Source: GCA-020352575 sp964600365 (GTDB lineage Bacteria; Actinomycetota; Acidimicrobiia; Spongiisociales; JAENVV01). From it: 16,254 nucleotides of DNA. Position numbers and translations under genes: made by a program. The notes under the pieces are model-generated. The model worked only from the letters and a program-made list of their open reading frames with translations. It had not been told where the DNA came from and searched no databases. Of the stretch, positions 1-7,282 are shown piece by piece. Position 1 is the first letter of the stretch. The number at the start of each line of letters is the position of its first letter. The stretch covers positions 1-16,254 of the forward strand of contig CAZRJG010000049.1 of the NCBI GenBank assembly GCA_964600365.1. The letters run 5' to 3'.

Positions 1-1249
1 CGATGCCGTGCTCGGCACTCACGCTCCCCCTGAACGGTACGAGGGCGTCGTACACGACCCGATCGGCCCGTGCCTTTGCCTCCTCCGAGAACGGAAGGGT
101 GAGGTGGAGGTTGCCGTCGCCGAGGTGGCCGAAGACCACCAACCCGTCGGAGAGCGGCGCCCCGAGGCCGTCGGACACGGACTCGAGGTAGGACGGGATG
201 TCGGGAACGGGGAGGCTGACGTCGTAGGCGAGCCGGGTCCCCATCGCGGCGACGAGCGCCGGGATGTCATCGCGGATCGCCCAGAGTCGGTCGCGGTCGG
301 CTGTGCTCATCGCCACCACTGCGTCGGTGATGAGGCCGCGCTCGGCTGCCTCGGCAAGCACCCAGTGGAAGCGTTCCTCGTCGCCCTTTGCGTCGTGGCC
401 GTGGGATTCGACGAGCGCGTAGAGGGGCGAACCGTGGGGGAGTGGCGGTGTGTGGTTGCCGGAGTCCATCGCGATGGTGCGATAGAACGAGTCCCACATT
501 GCCTCGAAGGCCGAGACATCCCCGTGGAGCCTTTCGTCGAGGAAGTCCTTCAGCTCGCGGAGCTCCGAGAACCCGGGGATCGACATGAACGCAGTGGACC
601 GGCTCGCAGGTGCCCGATGGAGCCGAAGGGTCGCTCGTGTCACGATGCCGAGGGTCCCCTCGGAGCCGCACAGCAACCCGGTGAGGTCGTAGCCGGTGTT
701 GTCCTTCACGAGTGCCCGGGTGGTGTCGAGGACGCTCCCGTTGGCGAGCACCGCTTCGACCCCGAGCAGGTTGTCGCGCATCGTCCCCCACCGGAGCACG
801 CCGTTCCCCCCGGCGTTCGTCGCCACGAGCCCGCCGATCTGTGCACTTCCGCGGGCGCCGAGGTCGATGCCGAAGAACCTCCCATGGGCGAGGGCCTCCT
901 CCTGTACCTGCTGGAGGGTGACGCCGGCCTGGACGGTCATCGTGGCGCTGTCGACCCCCATCTGCTCGATCGCCCTGAATCGCTCCATTGAGACGATGAC
1001 CTCTCCGGGAGCGGAGTTCGTGCCTCCCACCAGTCCGGTCCCCCCGCCGAGGGGTACGACGGGGGTGCCGGTGGCGTTGCACGCGTTGAGGATGGCGGCG
1101 ACCTCACTGGTCGACCCGGGACGCACGAGGACCGACCCTCGGGCGTCGGTGGGCTCGAGTCCGCCCCGCGCAACGCCAGCGAGGTCGCTCCCTGTGAGCA
1201 CGTTGCGGTTGCCCACTGTCGCGCGGAACGTCGCGAGGAGATCCTCCAT
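1..1249 (-). CDS. FAD-linked oxidase, D-2-hydroxyglutarate dehydrogenase-like (3' end cut by window)
   Basis: This is a flavoprotein of the FAD_binding_4 plus FAD-oxidase_C family (GlcD, D-lactate and D-2-hydroxyglutarate dehydrogenases), which oxidises 2-hydroxyacids to 2-oxoacids and passes electrons to an acceptor. 416 codons are visible and the frame runs off base 1 without a stop, so perhaps 40-60 C-terminal residues are missing. The FAD-binding loop PLGGGTGLVGG is at residues 67-76. IDLGARGSAQIGG and ATNAGG (128-148), DNTGYDL (183-189) and GSEGTLGIVT (195-204) follow. The C-terminal domain shows GHLGDGNLHL (374-383) and SAEHGI (411-416), which carry conserved His residues. The LDLGAKGS-like and DNTGYDL segments resemble D-2-hydroxyglutarate dehydrogenases more than glycolate oxidases, but the substrate is an inference. 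The ATG at 1249 is supported by a TACCCT box 7 nt upstream. It is divergent from the pirin gene across 71 bp. Confidence 0.9.
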   Translation of the reverse strand, partial: MEDLLATFRATVGNRNVLTGSDLAGVARGGLEPTDARGSVLVRPGSTSEVAAILNACNATGTPVVPLGGGTGLVGGTNSAPGEVIVSMERFRAIEQMGVDSATMTVQAGVTLQQVQEEALAHGRFFGIDLGARGSAQIGGLVATNAGGNGVLRWGTMRDNLLGVEAVLANGSVLDTTRALVKDNTGYDLTGLLCGSEGTLGIVTRATLRLHRAPASRSTAFMSIPGFSELRELKDFLDERLHGDVSAFEAMWDSFYRTIAMDSGNHTPPLPHGSPLYALVESHGHDAKGDEERFHWVLAEAAERGLITDAVVAMSTADRDRLWAIRDDIPALVAAMGTRLAYDVSLPVPDIPSYLESVSDGLGAPLSDGLVVFGHLGDGNLHLTLPFSEEAKARADRVVYDALVPFRGSVSAEHGI

Positions 1250-1256
1250 GGTCGTC

Positions 1257-1262
1257 AGGGTA
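1257..1262 (-). promoter_or_regulatory. -10 box of the flavoprotein gene (leaderless)
   Basis: TACCCT on the minus strand lies 7 nt before the ATG at 1249, so transcription would start at or beside the start codon. No Shine-Dalgarno sequence precedes this ATG. No good -35 is seen at 17 bp; a perfect TTGACA (1291-1286, minus) lies 23 bp away, which is too far for a standard promoter. Confidence 0.5.
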
Positions 1263-1282
1263 GGGAGTCGGCTTGGAGCACT

Positions 1283-1308
1283 ACTTGTCAACTATTGACG
1301 AGTCAAGT
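1283..1308. promoter_or_regulatory. Putative operator: clustered GTCAA half-sites
   Basis: Within the 71-bp divergent intergenic region there is a perfect inverted repeat GTCAA-N3-TTGAC (1287-1299). It is followed 2 nt later by a third half-site GTCAA (1302-1306), and ACTTG/CAAGT arms (1283-1287, 1304-1308) enclose the whole. The cluster overlaps the -35 element of the pirin gene and lies just upstream of the flavoprotein promoter. Binding here could control one or both genes. The regulator is unknown; no transcription factor gene lies next to it. Confidence 0.4.
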
Positions 1309-1313
1309 AATGT
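1285..1313 (+). promoter_or_regulatory. Leaderless promoter of the pirin gene
   Basis: TTGTCA (1285-1290) and TAATGT (1308-1313) are separated by exactly 17 bp. The -10 box ends 7 nt before the ATG at 1321, so the transcript would begin at the start codon. This is the best-formed promoter in the window and supports the ATG at 1321 over the in-frame TTG at 1273. Confidence 0.65.
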
Positions 1314-1320
1314 CTCGGCC

Positions 1321-2289
1321 ATGCCTGCCATCACTGTCGACAACCCGCTGGCCCTCCCCTCCGTCGCCGACCCGATGGCCGCAGCGGACCGTGGTGTCGT
1401 CTCGGTCACCACGGCTCCCCGGGGCTTCGAGGGCGAGGGCTTCCCCGTCCGGCGAGCCTTCGCCGGCGTTCCCCTCCATGCCCTCGATCCGTTCGTCCAC
1501 CTCGACCAGATGGGAGAGGTGGAGTACGCCCCGGGTGAGCCCAAGGGCACCCCGTGGCACCCCCACCGTGGTTTTGAGACCGTCACCTACATGATCGACG
1601 GGATCATGGACCACCAGGACTCCCACGGCGGTGGCGGCACCATCCAGAACGGCGACACACAGTGGATGACCGCCGGCTCGGGGATCCTCCACATCGAGGC
1701 CCCCCCGGAGCACCTCGTGATGTCCGGCGGGCTCTTCCACGGCTTCCAGCTATGGGTGAACCTGCCTGCGAAGCACAAGTGGCTCGATCCCAAGTACCAG
1801 GACCTGCGCGGGGGCGACGTCACCCTCCTCACCTCCCACGATGGCGGAGCGCTGCTCCGTTTGATCGCCGGAGACCTCGACGGCCACCAGGGACCCGGCT
1901 CGACCTTCACTCCCATGGTCATGGTCCACGCCACGCTCCAACCCGGAGCGAGGATCACCCTCCCGTGGAGGGCCGACTTCAACGCCCTCGCCTACGTGCT
2001 CAACGGCAAGGCCACCTTCGGCTCCGAGCGGCGCCGGGCGGGGATGGGGCGGCTCGTGGTATTCGACGGCCCACGGATCGAGCAGCAGGCCAAGACCTCG
2101 ATCACGATCACTGCCGACGAGATGCAGGAGACACGGAGCCCCGAGGTGGACGTGCTCCTGCTCGGCGGACTCCCCATTCGCGAGCCGATCGCCCGGTACG
2201 GCCCCTTCGTGATGAACACGAAGGACGAGCTCATCCAAGCGTTCGAGGACTTCGAGGCGGGCCGCCTCGGCAAGATCCCCCACACCTGA
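1321..2289 (+). CDS. Pirin family protein (bicupin)
   Basis: Pirins are two-domain cupins that bind one Fe(II). Characterised members act as quercetin 2,3-dioxygenases or as regulatory partners, and the role of most bacterial ones is unknown. This 322-residue protein is a normal family length. The N-terminal cupin shows the iron ligands expected from human pirin (His56, His58, His101, Glu103): H80 and H82 in WHPHRGFET, then H124 and E126 in GILHIE. The early sequence TAPRGFEGEGFPVRRAF is typical of the family, and the C-terminal Pirin_C half ends around GPFVMNTKDEL. The ATG at 1321 was chosen because a leaderless promoter sits just upstream. An in-frame TTG at 1273 would add 16 residues that contain the promoter itself. 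The gene converges on the nucleoside hydrolase with a 12-nt gap. Confidence 0.93.
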   Translation: MPAITVDNPLALPSVADPMAAADRGVVSVTTAPRGFEGEGFPVRRAFAGVPLHALDPFVHLDQMGEVEYAPGEPKGTPWHPHRGFETVTYMIDGIMDHQDSHGGGGTIQNGDTQWMTAGSGILHIEAPPEHLVMSGGLFHGFQLWVNLPAKHKWLDPKYQDLRGGDVTLLTSHDGGALLRLIAGDLDGHQGPGSTFTPMVMVHATLQPGARITLPWRADFNALAYVLNGKATFGSERRRAGMGRLVVFDGPRIEQQAKTSITITADEMQETRSPEVDVLLLGGLPIREPIARYGPFVMNTKDELIQAFEDFEAGRLGKIPHT

Positions 2290-2301
2290 TCAAAGGGGTC
2301 T

Positions 2302-3258
2302 TCAGCCGAATGTGACCAGCCGCTCGGTGATGAGGTCGGCCGTGGCGGCCGCGTCGACGCCGACGGCGATCGTCACCTCGGGTCGATCCCGCCACGGGTC
2401 GTACGCCGGCATCGAGTGGAGTTCCGCCGGCCACGTCTTGCCCCGACCGAGTCCCTCCATCCCCACCTTCACCCGACGGCGGACGACGTCGAACAGCGAC
2501 GGGTCGATGAGCCAGGCGAGCGCGGTCGCGTCGTGGGGGCAGAGCCCGTCGTATCCGGGGATGTGCTCCTCGTGGAACCGCTGGTAGAAGGCGCTCGCTT
2601 CTCGGAGGAGGGCGTGCATCGGCGTCGTGCCGCCCGCGATCCTCGCAAGGTGCGCGCCGGAGAGGGCGACTGCATCGGTGACGTCGAGCCCGAGCATCAC
2701 CAGTGGCCAGTCGGCACCGAACACCACCTCCGCCGCCTCCGGGTCGTTGTAGATGTTCGCCTCCGCCGCGGGCGTGGCATTGCCCTTCGTGTAGGCGTTC
2801 CCGCCCATCACGACGACCTCGGGCACGAGCTTGCTGATGCCCGGATCGCGCTCCAGCGCCAGGGCGAGGTTGGTGAGTGGGCCGATGGGGGCGAGCACGA
2901 CCTCGCCGGGACGTTCGCGGACCGTCCGGATGATGAAGTCGGCGGCGTCCTCGTCCACCGGAGCGGTGCGTGGCTCGGGGACGCTTCTATCGCCGAGGCC
3001 ATCGGGACCGTGGACGAAGGCAGCCCCTCCCCGGAACGGCATGGCGATCGGGTCGGCCGCCCCGATCGCCACCGGGATGTCGGTGCGTTCGGCGACCTCG
3101 AGGAAGTGGAGGGCGTTGCGCGTGCAGACGTCCACGGACATGTTTCCCTGCACTGTGGTGAGCGCGACCACTTCCACCTCGGGCGATGCCAGGAGCATGG
3201 CGATGGCGAGGACGTCGTCCACTCCGGGATCGGTGTCGATGAGCACGGGCCTCGTCAC
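2302..3258 (-). CDS. Inosine/uridine-preferring nucleoside hydrolase
   Basis: Nucleoside hydrolases split the N-glycosidic bond of nucleosides to give a free base and ribose, using a Ca2+-bound Asp cluster. The 318-residue protein is the usual length. It opens with the signature VLIDTDPGVDDVLAI, giving Ca-binding and catalytic Asp residues D10, D14 and D15. It ends with CPHDATALAWL, in which H242 and D243 match the His241/Asp242 pair of the Crithidia enzyme. VVVMGGNAY and EANIYNDPEAA in the middle are also family motifs. Base preference cannot be read reliably. The GTG at 3258 is chosen because the signature starts five codons later and a TACGCT box lies 7 nt upstream. The gene is divergent from a ribokinase-family gene across 51 bp, which suggests a nucleoside salvage pair. 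Confidence 0.93.
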   Translation of the reverse strand: MTRPVLIDTDPGVDDVLAIAMLLASPEVEVVALTTVQGNMSVDVCTRNALHFLEVAERTDIPVAIGAADPIAMPFRGGAAFVHGPDGLGDRSVPEPRTAPVDEDAADFIIRTVRERPGEVVLAPIGPLTNLALALERDPGISKLVPEVVVMGGNAYTKGNATPAAEANIYNDPEAAEVVFGADWPLVMLGLDVTDAVALSGAHLARIAGGTTPMHALLREASAFYQRFHEEHIPGYDGLCPHDATALAWLIDPSLFDVVRRRVKVGMEGLGRGKTWPAELHSMPAYDPWRDRPEVTIAVGVDAAATADLITERLVTFG

Positions 3259-3265
3259 GGGATGG

Positions 3266-3271
3266 AGCGTA
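3266..3271 (-). promoter_or_regulatory. -10 box of the nucleoside hydrolase gene (leaderless)
   Basis: TACGCT on the minus strand ends 7 nt before the GTG at 3258. A GAGACA -35 candidate (3294-3289, minus; 4 of 6 matches to TTGACA) is 17 bp upstream. No Shine-Dalgarno sequence is present. Confidence 0.5.
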
Positions 3272-3297
3272 GGCGAGCGGGCGCGGGGTGTCTCGGA

Positions 3298-3303
3298 TAG
3301 GCT
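3298..3303 (+). promoter_or_regulatory. -10 box of the ribokinase gene (leaderless)
   Basis: TAGGCT ends 6 nt before the ATG at 3310, and no Shine-Dalgarno sequence precedes this start. The divergent nucleoside hydrolase -35 candidate (3289-3294) lies immediately beside it, so the two promoters could be coordinately controlled or compete. Confidence 0.5.
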
Positions 3304-3309
3304 CGCTCG

Positions 3310-4152
3310 ATGGCTCGCATCGCCGTCGTCGGCTCCACGAATCTCGACCTCGTGGCAACCGCCGACCGACTCCCTGCGCAGGGTGAGACGGTCGTGAACG
3401 CATCCCTCGAGCGTCATCGGGGGGGCAAGGGTGCCAACCAGGCACTGGCCGCGGCGCGTTTCGGAGCCGACGTCTCCTTCGTTGCGGCCACCGGGGACGA
3501 CGCGGAGGCCGACTTCGCCCTTGCGCTCCTCGACGAGGCCGGGGTGGACCTCACCGGGGTGATTCGACTCCCGGACGTCCCGACGGGCCTGGCGCTCATC
3601 ATGGTGGACGCATCCGGGGAGAACCAGATCATGGTCGCTTCGGGTGCGAACGGTCGCCTTGCGCCCGAGCACGTCCGGTTCGACGGCGCCGATGCCGTCC
3701 TCGTCCAGTTCGAGATCCCGCCCGAGACCGTCGATGCGGTCGTGCTCGACGCTGCGGGGGTGGTGGTGGTGAACGCCGCACCGGCCCGAACCCTCTCGGA
3801 GCCGGTCCTTGGCCGTGCCGATGTGCTCATCGTCAACGAGAGCGAGTTCGGGGCCGTGCGCAGTGGACTCGACGGCTTCCGGGGGACCGTGGTCCGCACC
3901 CTGGGAGCCGATGGTGCCGAGGCGATCGTGGACGGAACGGTCACATTCCGGGTTCCGGCGCCCGTCGTCACCGCCGTCGACACGGTCGGTGCCGGGGATG
4001 CCTTCTGCGGCGTGTTCGCGACCGTGCTCGCCGAAGGAGCCGGGATCGAGCAGGCCATGCGATGGGGGTGCGCAGCGGGTGCGTTCGCCGCGACTCGTCA
4101 CGGGGTGCAGGCGTCACTCGGCACGAGGGACGAGGTGACGGGGCTGCTCTAG
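3310..4152 (+). CDS. rbsK: Ribokinase-family (PfkB) sugar kinase
   Basis: PfkB-family kinases phosphorylate sugars or nucleosides with ATP; ribokinase makes ribose 5-phosphate. The 280-residue protein is slightly short of typical ribokinases (about 300). The N-terminus VVGSTNLDLV is typical, and the first PfkB signature GGKGANQA begins at residue 38. The second signature, DTVGAGDAFCGVF, starts at 224 and places the catalytic base at D230 with the anion-hole glycines before it. The divergent nucleoside hydrolase releases ribose, so ribokinase is the likeliest activity. 2-Deoxyribose or another pentose cannot be excluded, and the gene symbol is given on that basis. Its TAG stop shares a CTAG tetranucleotide with the stop of the convergent membrane protein gene, giving a 4-bp overlap. 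Confidence 0.88.
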   Translation: MARIAVVGSTNLDLVATADRLPAQGETVVNASLERHRGGKGANQALAAARFGADVSFVAATGDDAEADFALALLDEAGVDLTGVIRLPDVPTGLALIMVDASGENQIMVASGANGRLAPEHVRFDGADAVLVQFEIPPETVDAVVLDAAGVVVVNAAPARTLSEPVLGRADVLIVNESEFGAVRSGLDGFRGTVVRTLGADGAEAIVDGTVTFRVPAPVVTAVDTVGAGDAFCGVFATVLAEGAGIEQAMRWGCAAGAFAATRHGVQASLGTRDEVTGLL

Positions 4153-4382
4153 TCGGATTCGGGCTGGGTGTCCCTGTTCGACCCGAGGTTCCCGGCGAGT
4201 GCCTTCAATCGATCGAGGAGGCGATGCACGAGCGGCGATTCGGGGGCGAGGAGGGCGAGGCCACCCAGGATCGGGAGGACGCCCGGGATGATCGGAAGCA
4301 CGATGCCCACGATGCCCACGAGGACGAGCAAGATCCCTGCGGTGACACGGCCCCATCGCCGAAGCAACGTCATCCAGTCCAT
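4149..4382 (-). CDS. Small membrane protein, PGPGW-like
   Basis: This 77-residue protein is mostly two hydrophobic stretches joined at a proline-rich turn (LPIIPGVLPILGGLALLAP). The first stretch covers about residues 13-32 and the second about 34-47. A basic amphipathic tail and a short acidic C-terminus follow. The pattern resembles the uncharacterised PGPGW/DUF454-type small transmembrane proteins; that match is by eye and no function is known. The start may be the ATG at 4382 or the ATG at 4373 three codons later. Neither has a Shine-Dalgarno sequence or a clear TANNNT box, so the start is uncertain. The stop overlaps the ribokinase stop within CTAG. Confidence 0.65.
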   Translation of the reverse strand: MDWMTLLRRWGRVTAGILLVLVGIVGIVLPIIPGVLPILGGLALLAPESPLVHRLLDRLKALAGNLGSNRDTQPESD

Positions 4383-4388
4383 GTGCAA

Positions 4389-4416
4389 GGGTGCCACACC
4401 CACTGAGGTGCGCACC
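4389..4416. promoter_or_regulatory. Two inverted repeats in a divergent intergenic region
   Basis: Between the small membrane protein and the GNAT/acyl-CoA ligase gene lie GGGTG-CCA-CACCC (4389-4401) and the perfect 10-bp palindrome GGTGCGCACC (4407-4416). The second is next to TGGACA (4418-4423), a possible -35 element 16 bp upstream of the ligase -10 box. They may be operators; no regulator is identified. Confidence 0.3.
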
Positions 4417-4439
4417 CTGGACAGTGTTCGAAGTGCGCG

Positions 4440-4445
4440 TAGCCT
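4440..4445 (+). promoter_or_regulatory. -10 box of the GNAT/acyl-CoA ligase gene (leaderless)
   Basis: TAGCCT ends 6 nt before the GTG at 4452, and TGGACA (4418-4423) lies 16 bp upstream as a possible -35. No Shine-Dalgarno sequence is present, which fits a leaderless message. Confidence 0.5.
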
Positions 4446-4451
4446 CGGACC

Positions 4452-7190
4452 GTGACTTCCTACCCATCGGAATACGAACTCGACGTCGTCATCAAGGACG
4501 GTGATGTCGTCCACATCCGTCCGATCCGCTCCGACGACAAGGCTCGGCACCGAGCCTTCATCGACCTGTTGGGCCGAGAGAGCAGGTTCTTCCGCTTCTT
4601 CCAGGTGAAGGAGGCGCTCACCGAGGAGGAGACGGAGTACTTCGTGAACGTGGACTACGAGGACCGGATGGCCCTCATCGTCCTCGACGGCGACAAGATG
4701 ATTGCTGTCGGCCGGTACGACCGGAACGCCGACGACCCCCGTTCGGCACAGGTGGCGTTCGCCGTCGCCGACGAGTATCAGGGGAGGGGCATTGGCACTG
4801 CGCTCCTCCAACTCCTCACCGCCCACGCCCGCCAACACGACATCGGTCGGTTCACCGCAGACGTCCTCGCCGAGAACGTACGGATGGTTCGGGTCTTCCG
4901 CAACGCCGGATACGAGTTGAAGCGGACCCTTGACCAGGGCGTCTACGCCGTCGACTTCCCGGTCCAGTACACGGAGGGTGCGCGATCCGCAGCAGAGGAC
5001 CGGGAACGTCGCGCCGTGGCCGCATCGGTGCTCCCGCTGTTCTTCCCCACCTCGATCGCCGTGGTGGGGGCCTCGACGCGGCGTGGCGCGATCGGCAACA
5101 CGCTCTTCAAGAACCTCATCACCACCGGGTTCAACGGCGCCGTCTACCCGGTCAACCCGACTGCCCGCGTCGTCGAGAGCGTGCGGGCCTACCCATCGAT
5201 CTTCCACATCCCGGAGCGGATCGACCTCGCGTTCATCGTCGTGCCGTCAGAGCACGTGATCGAAGCCGTCGGCCAGTGCGGCGAGGCCGGCGTGCGCGGC
5301 GTCGTGGTGATCTCTGCCGGGTTCGGCGAGGTGGGTAACACCGACTTGGAGGCCGAGCTCCTCGAGGTCGTGCGCTCGCACGGGATGCGGATGGTTGGAC
5401 CCAACTGCATGGGCCTCCTGAACACGTCCGAGTCCATCAACATGAACGGCACCTTCGCCCCGGTGTACCCGCCGAAGGGAAACATCGCGATGTCGTCCCA
5501 GTCGGGTGCCCTCGGCATTGCCATCCTCGAGTTCGCCCGACGCAACGCCTTGGGGATCTCGCAATTCATCTCCGTGGGCAACAAGGCCGACATCGTCGGA
5601 TCGGACCTGCTCGCCCTGTGGGAGGACGATCCCCAGACCGACGTCATCCTCTTCTACCTCGAGTCCTTCGGAGGACCGAGGCGCTTCACCCGTCTGGCTC
5701 GACGGGTCGCTCGCAAGAAGCCGATCATCGCCGTGAAGAGCGGTCGCACCGGCGCCGGTTCCCGCGCGGCGTCCTCGCACACGGGAGCCCTGGCGTCTCG
5801 CGACATCGCAGTCGATGCGTTGTTCGAGGAGGCGGGGGTCATGCGGGTCGACACCCTCGAGGGGATGTTCAGCCTGGCGTCGCTCCTGGCCAACCAGCCG
5901 GTCCCCAAGGGAAGGCGGGTCGGGATCGTCACCAACGCCGGCGGCCCGGCGATCCTCGCCGCCGACGCCCTCGAGGGGCGGGGGCTCGAACTCCCGGCGC
6001 TCTCAGACCAGCTGCGTGCCCGCATCGGGGAGCACCTCCCGGCGGAGGCCTCGACCGCCAACCCGATCGACATGATCGCCGGCGCAGGACCCGACCAGTA
6101 CCGGACGTCACTCGAGGGATTGCTGCACTCGGGCGAGGTCGACACCGTCATGGTGCTCTACGTGCCGACGTCGGCCGGGGGTGAGAAGGCGATTGGACAG
6201 GTGGTGCGCGAAGTCGCCGAGGCGTACCAGGGGGAGACCACCTTGATGGCGGTCTTCATGCAGGTCGCCGAGGCGTCGGAGTACCTGCGGGGTGAGTCGA
6301 CGACTGTGCCCGTGTACCAGTTCCCGGAGGACGCCGCCGTCGCCCTCGAGAAGGCCGTTCGGTACGGGGAGTGGCTGCAGGCGGACCCCGGCGAGGTCCC
6401 CAAGATGGACCGCATCGAGAACGAGAAAGCGAAGCGGCTCGTCATCAAGGCCATGTCACGCCTCGGCCCCGACGGCGGTTGGCTCGAGCCCGGGGAGGTC
6501 ACCGAGTTGCTGGGGCTCCACGGGATCCGGGTTCCGGACGAGGCCGTCGTGACCTCGGAGGATGCAGCGGTGGCTGCGGCCGCGGACATCGGTGGACCGG
6601 TCGTCCTGAAGGTCATCGCTGAGTCCGCGCTCCACAAGAGCGACAGTGGCGGTATCGCCCTCGACCTCGAGACCGAGGAGGAGGTGCGCGAGGCGTATCG
6701 GGTGGTTTCAACGGCGGTCGACGACGTCGATGGCGTGCTCGTGCAGGAGATGATCAAGGGTGGCCACGAGGTGCTCGTGGGCGTCACCGAGGACCCGAAC
6801 TTCGGACCGCTGATCGTCTACGGCCTCGGCGGGATCATGGTCGAGATCATGCAGGACGTCACGTTCAAGCTCTGGCCGATCACCGACGTCGATGCGGTGC
6901 AGATGGTCGACGGGATTCGTGGCGCGAAGTTGCTCCGCGGATACCGCAACCTGCCGAAGGGCGACATCGAGGGGGTGCAGGACATCCTCCTGCGGGTCTC
7001 GGCAATGGTGGGGATCTGTCCCGAGATCGTCGAGATGGACCTCAACCCGGTCAAGGTGCTCGAGCCGGGGAAAGGCGTCGTGGCGGTGGATGCCCGGATC
7101 AGGGTCCGGCCCGCGAGCCCTGGCGCCGCCCTCGAGCTGGCGGATCTCCCGGCCGTGGTCAACGCCCGCCTCCGGCGGCAGGCCGACTAG
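4452..7190 (+). CDS. GNAT acetyltransferase fused to ADP-forming acyl-CoA synthetase (Pat-like)
   Basis: The 912-residue protein joins an N-terminal GNAT domain (about 10-170, acetyl-CoA loop Q110-GRGIG) to an ADP-forming acyl-CoA synthetase. The synthetase part has a CoA-binding Rossmann domain (IAVVGAS at 202-208), a succinyl-CoA ligase-like region with SSHTGALA, and a C-terminal ATP-grasp domain (about 655-905, including VVLKVIAESALHKSD). In characterised protein lysine acetyltransferases of this type, the GNAT domain acetylates metabolic enzymes such as acetyl-CoA synthetase. Salmonella Pat carries the GNAT at the C-terminus and its ligase part is considered inactive; an N-terminal GNAT is known in actinobacterial forms. 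Here H443 sits where the phospho-His of active enzymes lies, so ligase activity is possible. The GTG start is supported by a leaderless promoter. A hairpin follows the stop. Confidence 0.9.
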   Translation: MTSYPSEYELDVVIKDGDVVHIRPIRSDDKARHRAFIDLLGRESRFFRFFQVKEALTEEETEYFVNVDYEDRMALIVLDGDKMIAVGRYDRNADDPRSAQVAFAVADEYQGRGIGTALLQLLTAHARQHDIGRFTADVLAENVRMVRVFRNAGYELKRTLDQGVYAVDFPVQYTEGARSAAEDRERRAVAASVLPLFFPTSIAVVGASTRRGAIGNTLFKNLITTGFNGAVYPVNPTARVVESVRAYPSIFHIPERIDLAFIVVPSEHVIEAVGQCGEAGVRGVVVISAGFGEVGNTDLEAELLEVVRSHGMRMVGPNCMGLLNTSESINMNGTFAPVYPPKGNIAMSSQSGALGIAILEFARRNALGISQFISVGNKADIVGSDLLALWEDDPQTDVILFYLESFGGPRRFTRLARRVARKKPIIAVKSGRTGAGSRAASSHTGALASRDIAVDALFEEAGVMRVDTLEGMFSLASLLANQPVPKGRRVGIVTNAGGPAILAADALEGRGLELPALSDQLRARIGEHLPAEASTANPIDMIAGAGPDQYRTSLEGLLHSGEVDTVMVLYVPTSAGGEKAIGQVVREVAEAYQGETTLMAVFMQVAEASEYLRGESTTVPVYQFPEDAAVALEKAVRYGEWLQADPGEVPKMDRIENEKAKRLVIKAMSRLGPDGGWLEPGEVTELLGLHGIRVPDEAVVTSEDAAVAAAADIGGPVVLKVIAESALHKSDSGGIALDLETEEEVREAYRVVSTAVDDVDGVLVQEMIKGGHEVLVGVTEDPNFGPLIVYGLGGIMVEIMQDVTFKLWPITDVDAVQMVDGIRGAKLLRGYRNLPKGDIEGVQDILLRVSAMVGICPEIVEMDLNPVKVLEPGKGVVAVDARIRVRPASPGAALELADLPAVVNARLRRQAD

Positions 7191-7199
7191 CCCTCGGAC

Positions 7200-7221
7200 G
7201 CCGGGTGCGTCGGAACCCGGC
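7200..7221 (+). terminator. Hairpin after the acyl-CoA ligase gene, possible terminator
   Basis: GCCGGGT (7200-7206) and ACCCGGC (7215-7221) form a perfect 7-bp stem with an 8-nt loop, starting 9 nt after the stop at 7190. No T-run follows, so it is not a canonical intrinsic terminator. It lies just upstream of the TATAGT box of the next operon. Confidence 0.4.
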
Positions 7222-7226
7222 AGAGG

Positions 7227-7232
7227 TATAGT
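7227..7232 (+). promoter_or_regulatory. -10 box of the partner-switching operon
   Basis: TATAGT matches the bacterial -10 consensus at five of six positions, in a GC-rich setting. It lies 8 nt before an in-frame GTG (7241) and about 50 nt before the ATG at 7283. The -35 region is poor and overlaps the preceding hairpin. Confidence 0.55.
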
Positions 7233-7282
7233 CGCCGCGGGTGCCGAAAGGTGGCGCCGAGGGCAAGCACGAGGACCACGAC

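Noticed and set aside
1273..1320. TTG at 1273 as start of the pirin protein, with a GGGAG 5 nt upstream
   Set aside because: The extra 16 codons contain the -35 and -10 elements of a well-spaced promoter that points to ATG 1321, and they do not resemble pirin N-termini.
3259..4101. In-frame upstream extension of the nucleoside hydrolase to 4101
   Set aside because: The extension is antisense to the sugar kinase, and the family N-terminal motif begins five codons after the GTG at 3258, which has its own promoter box.
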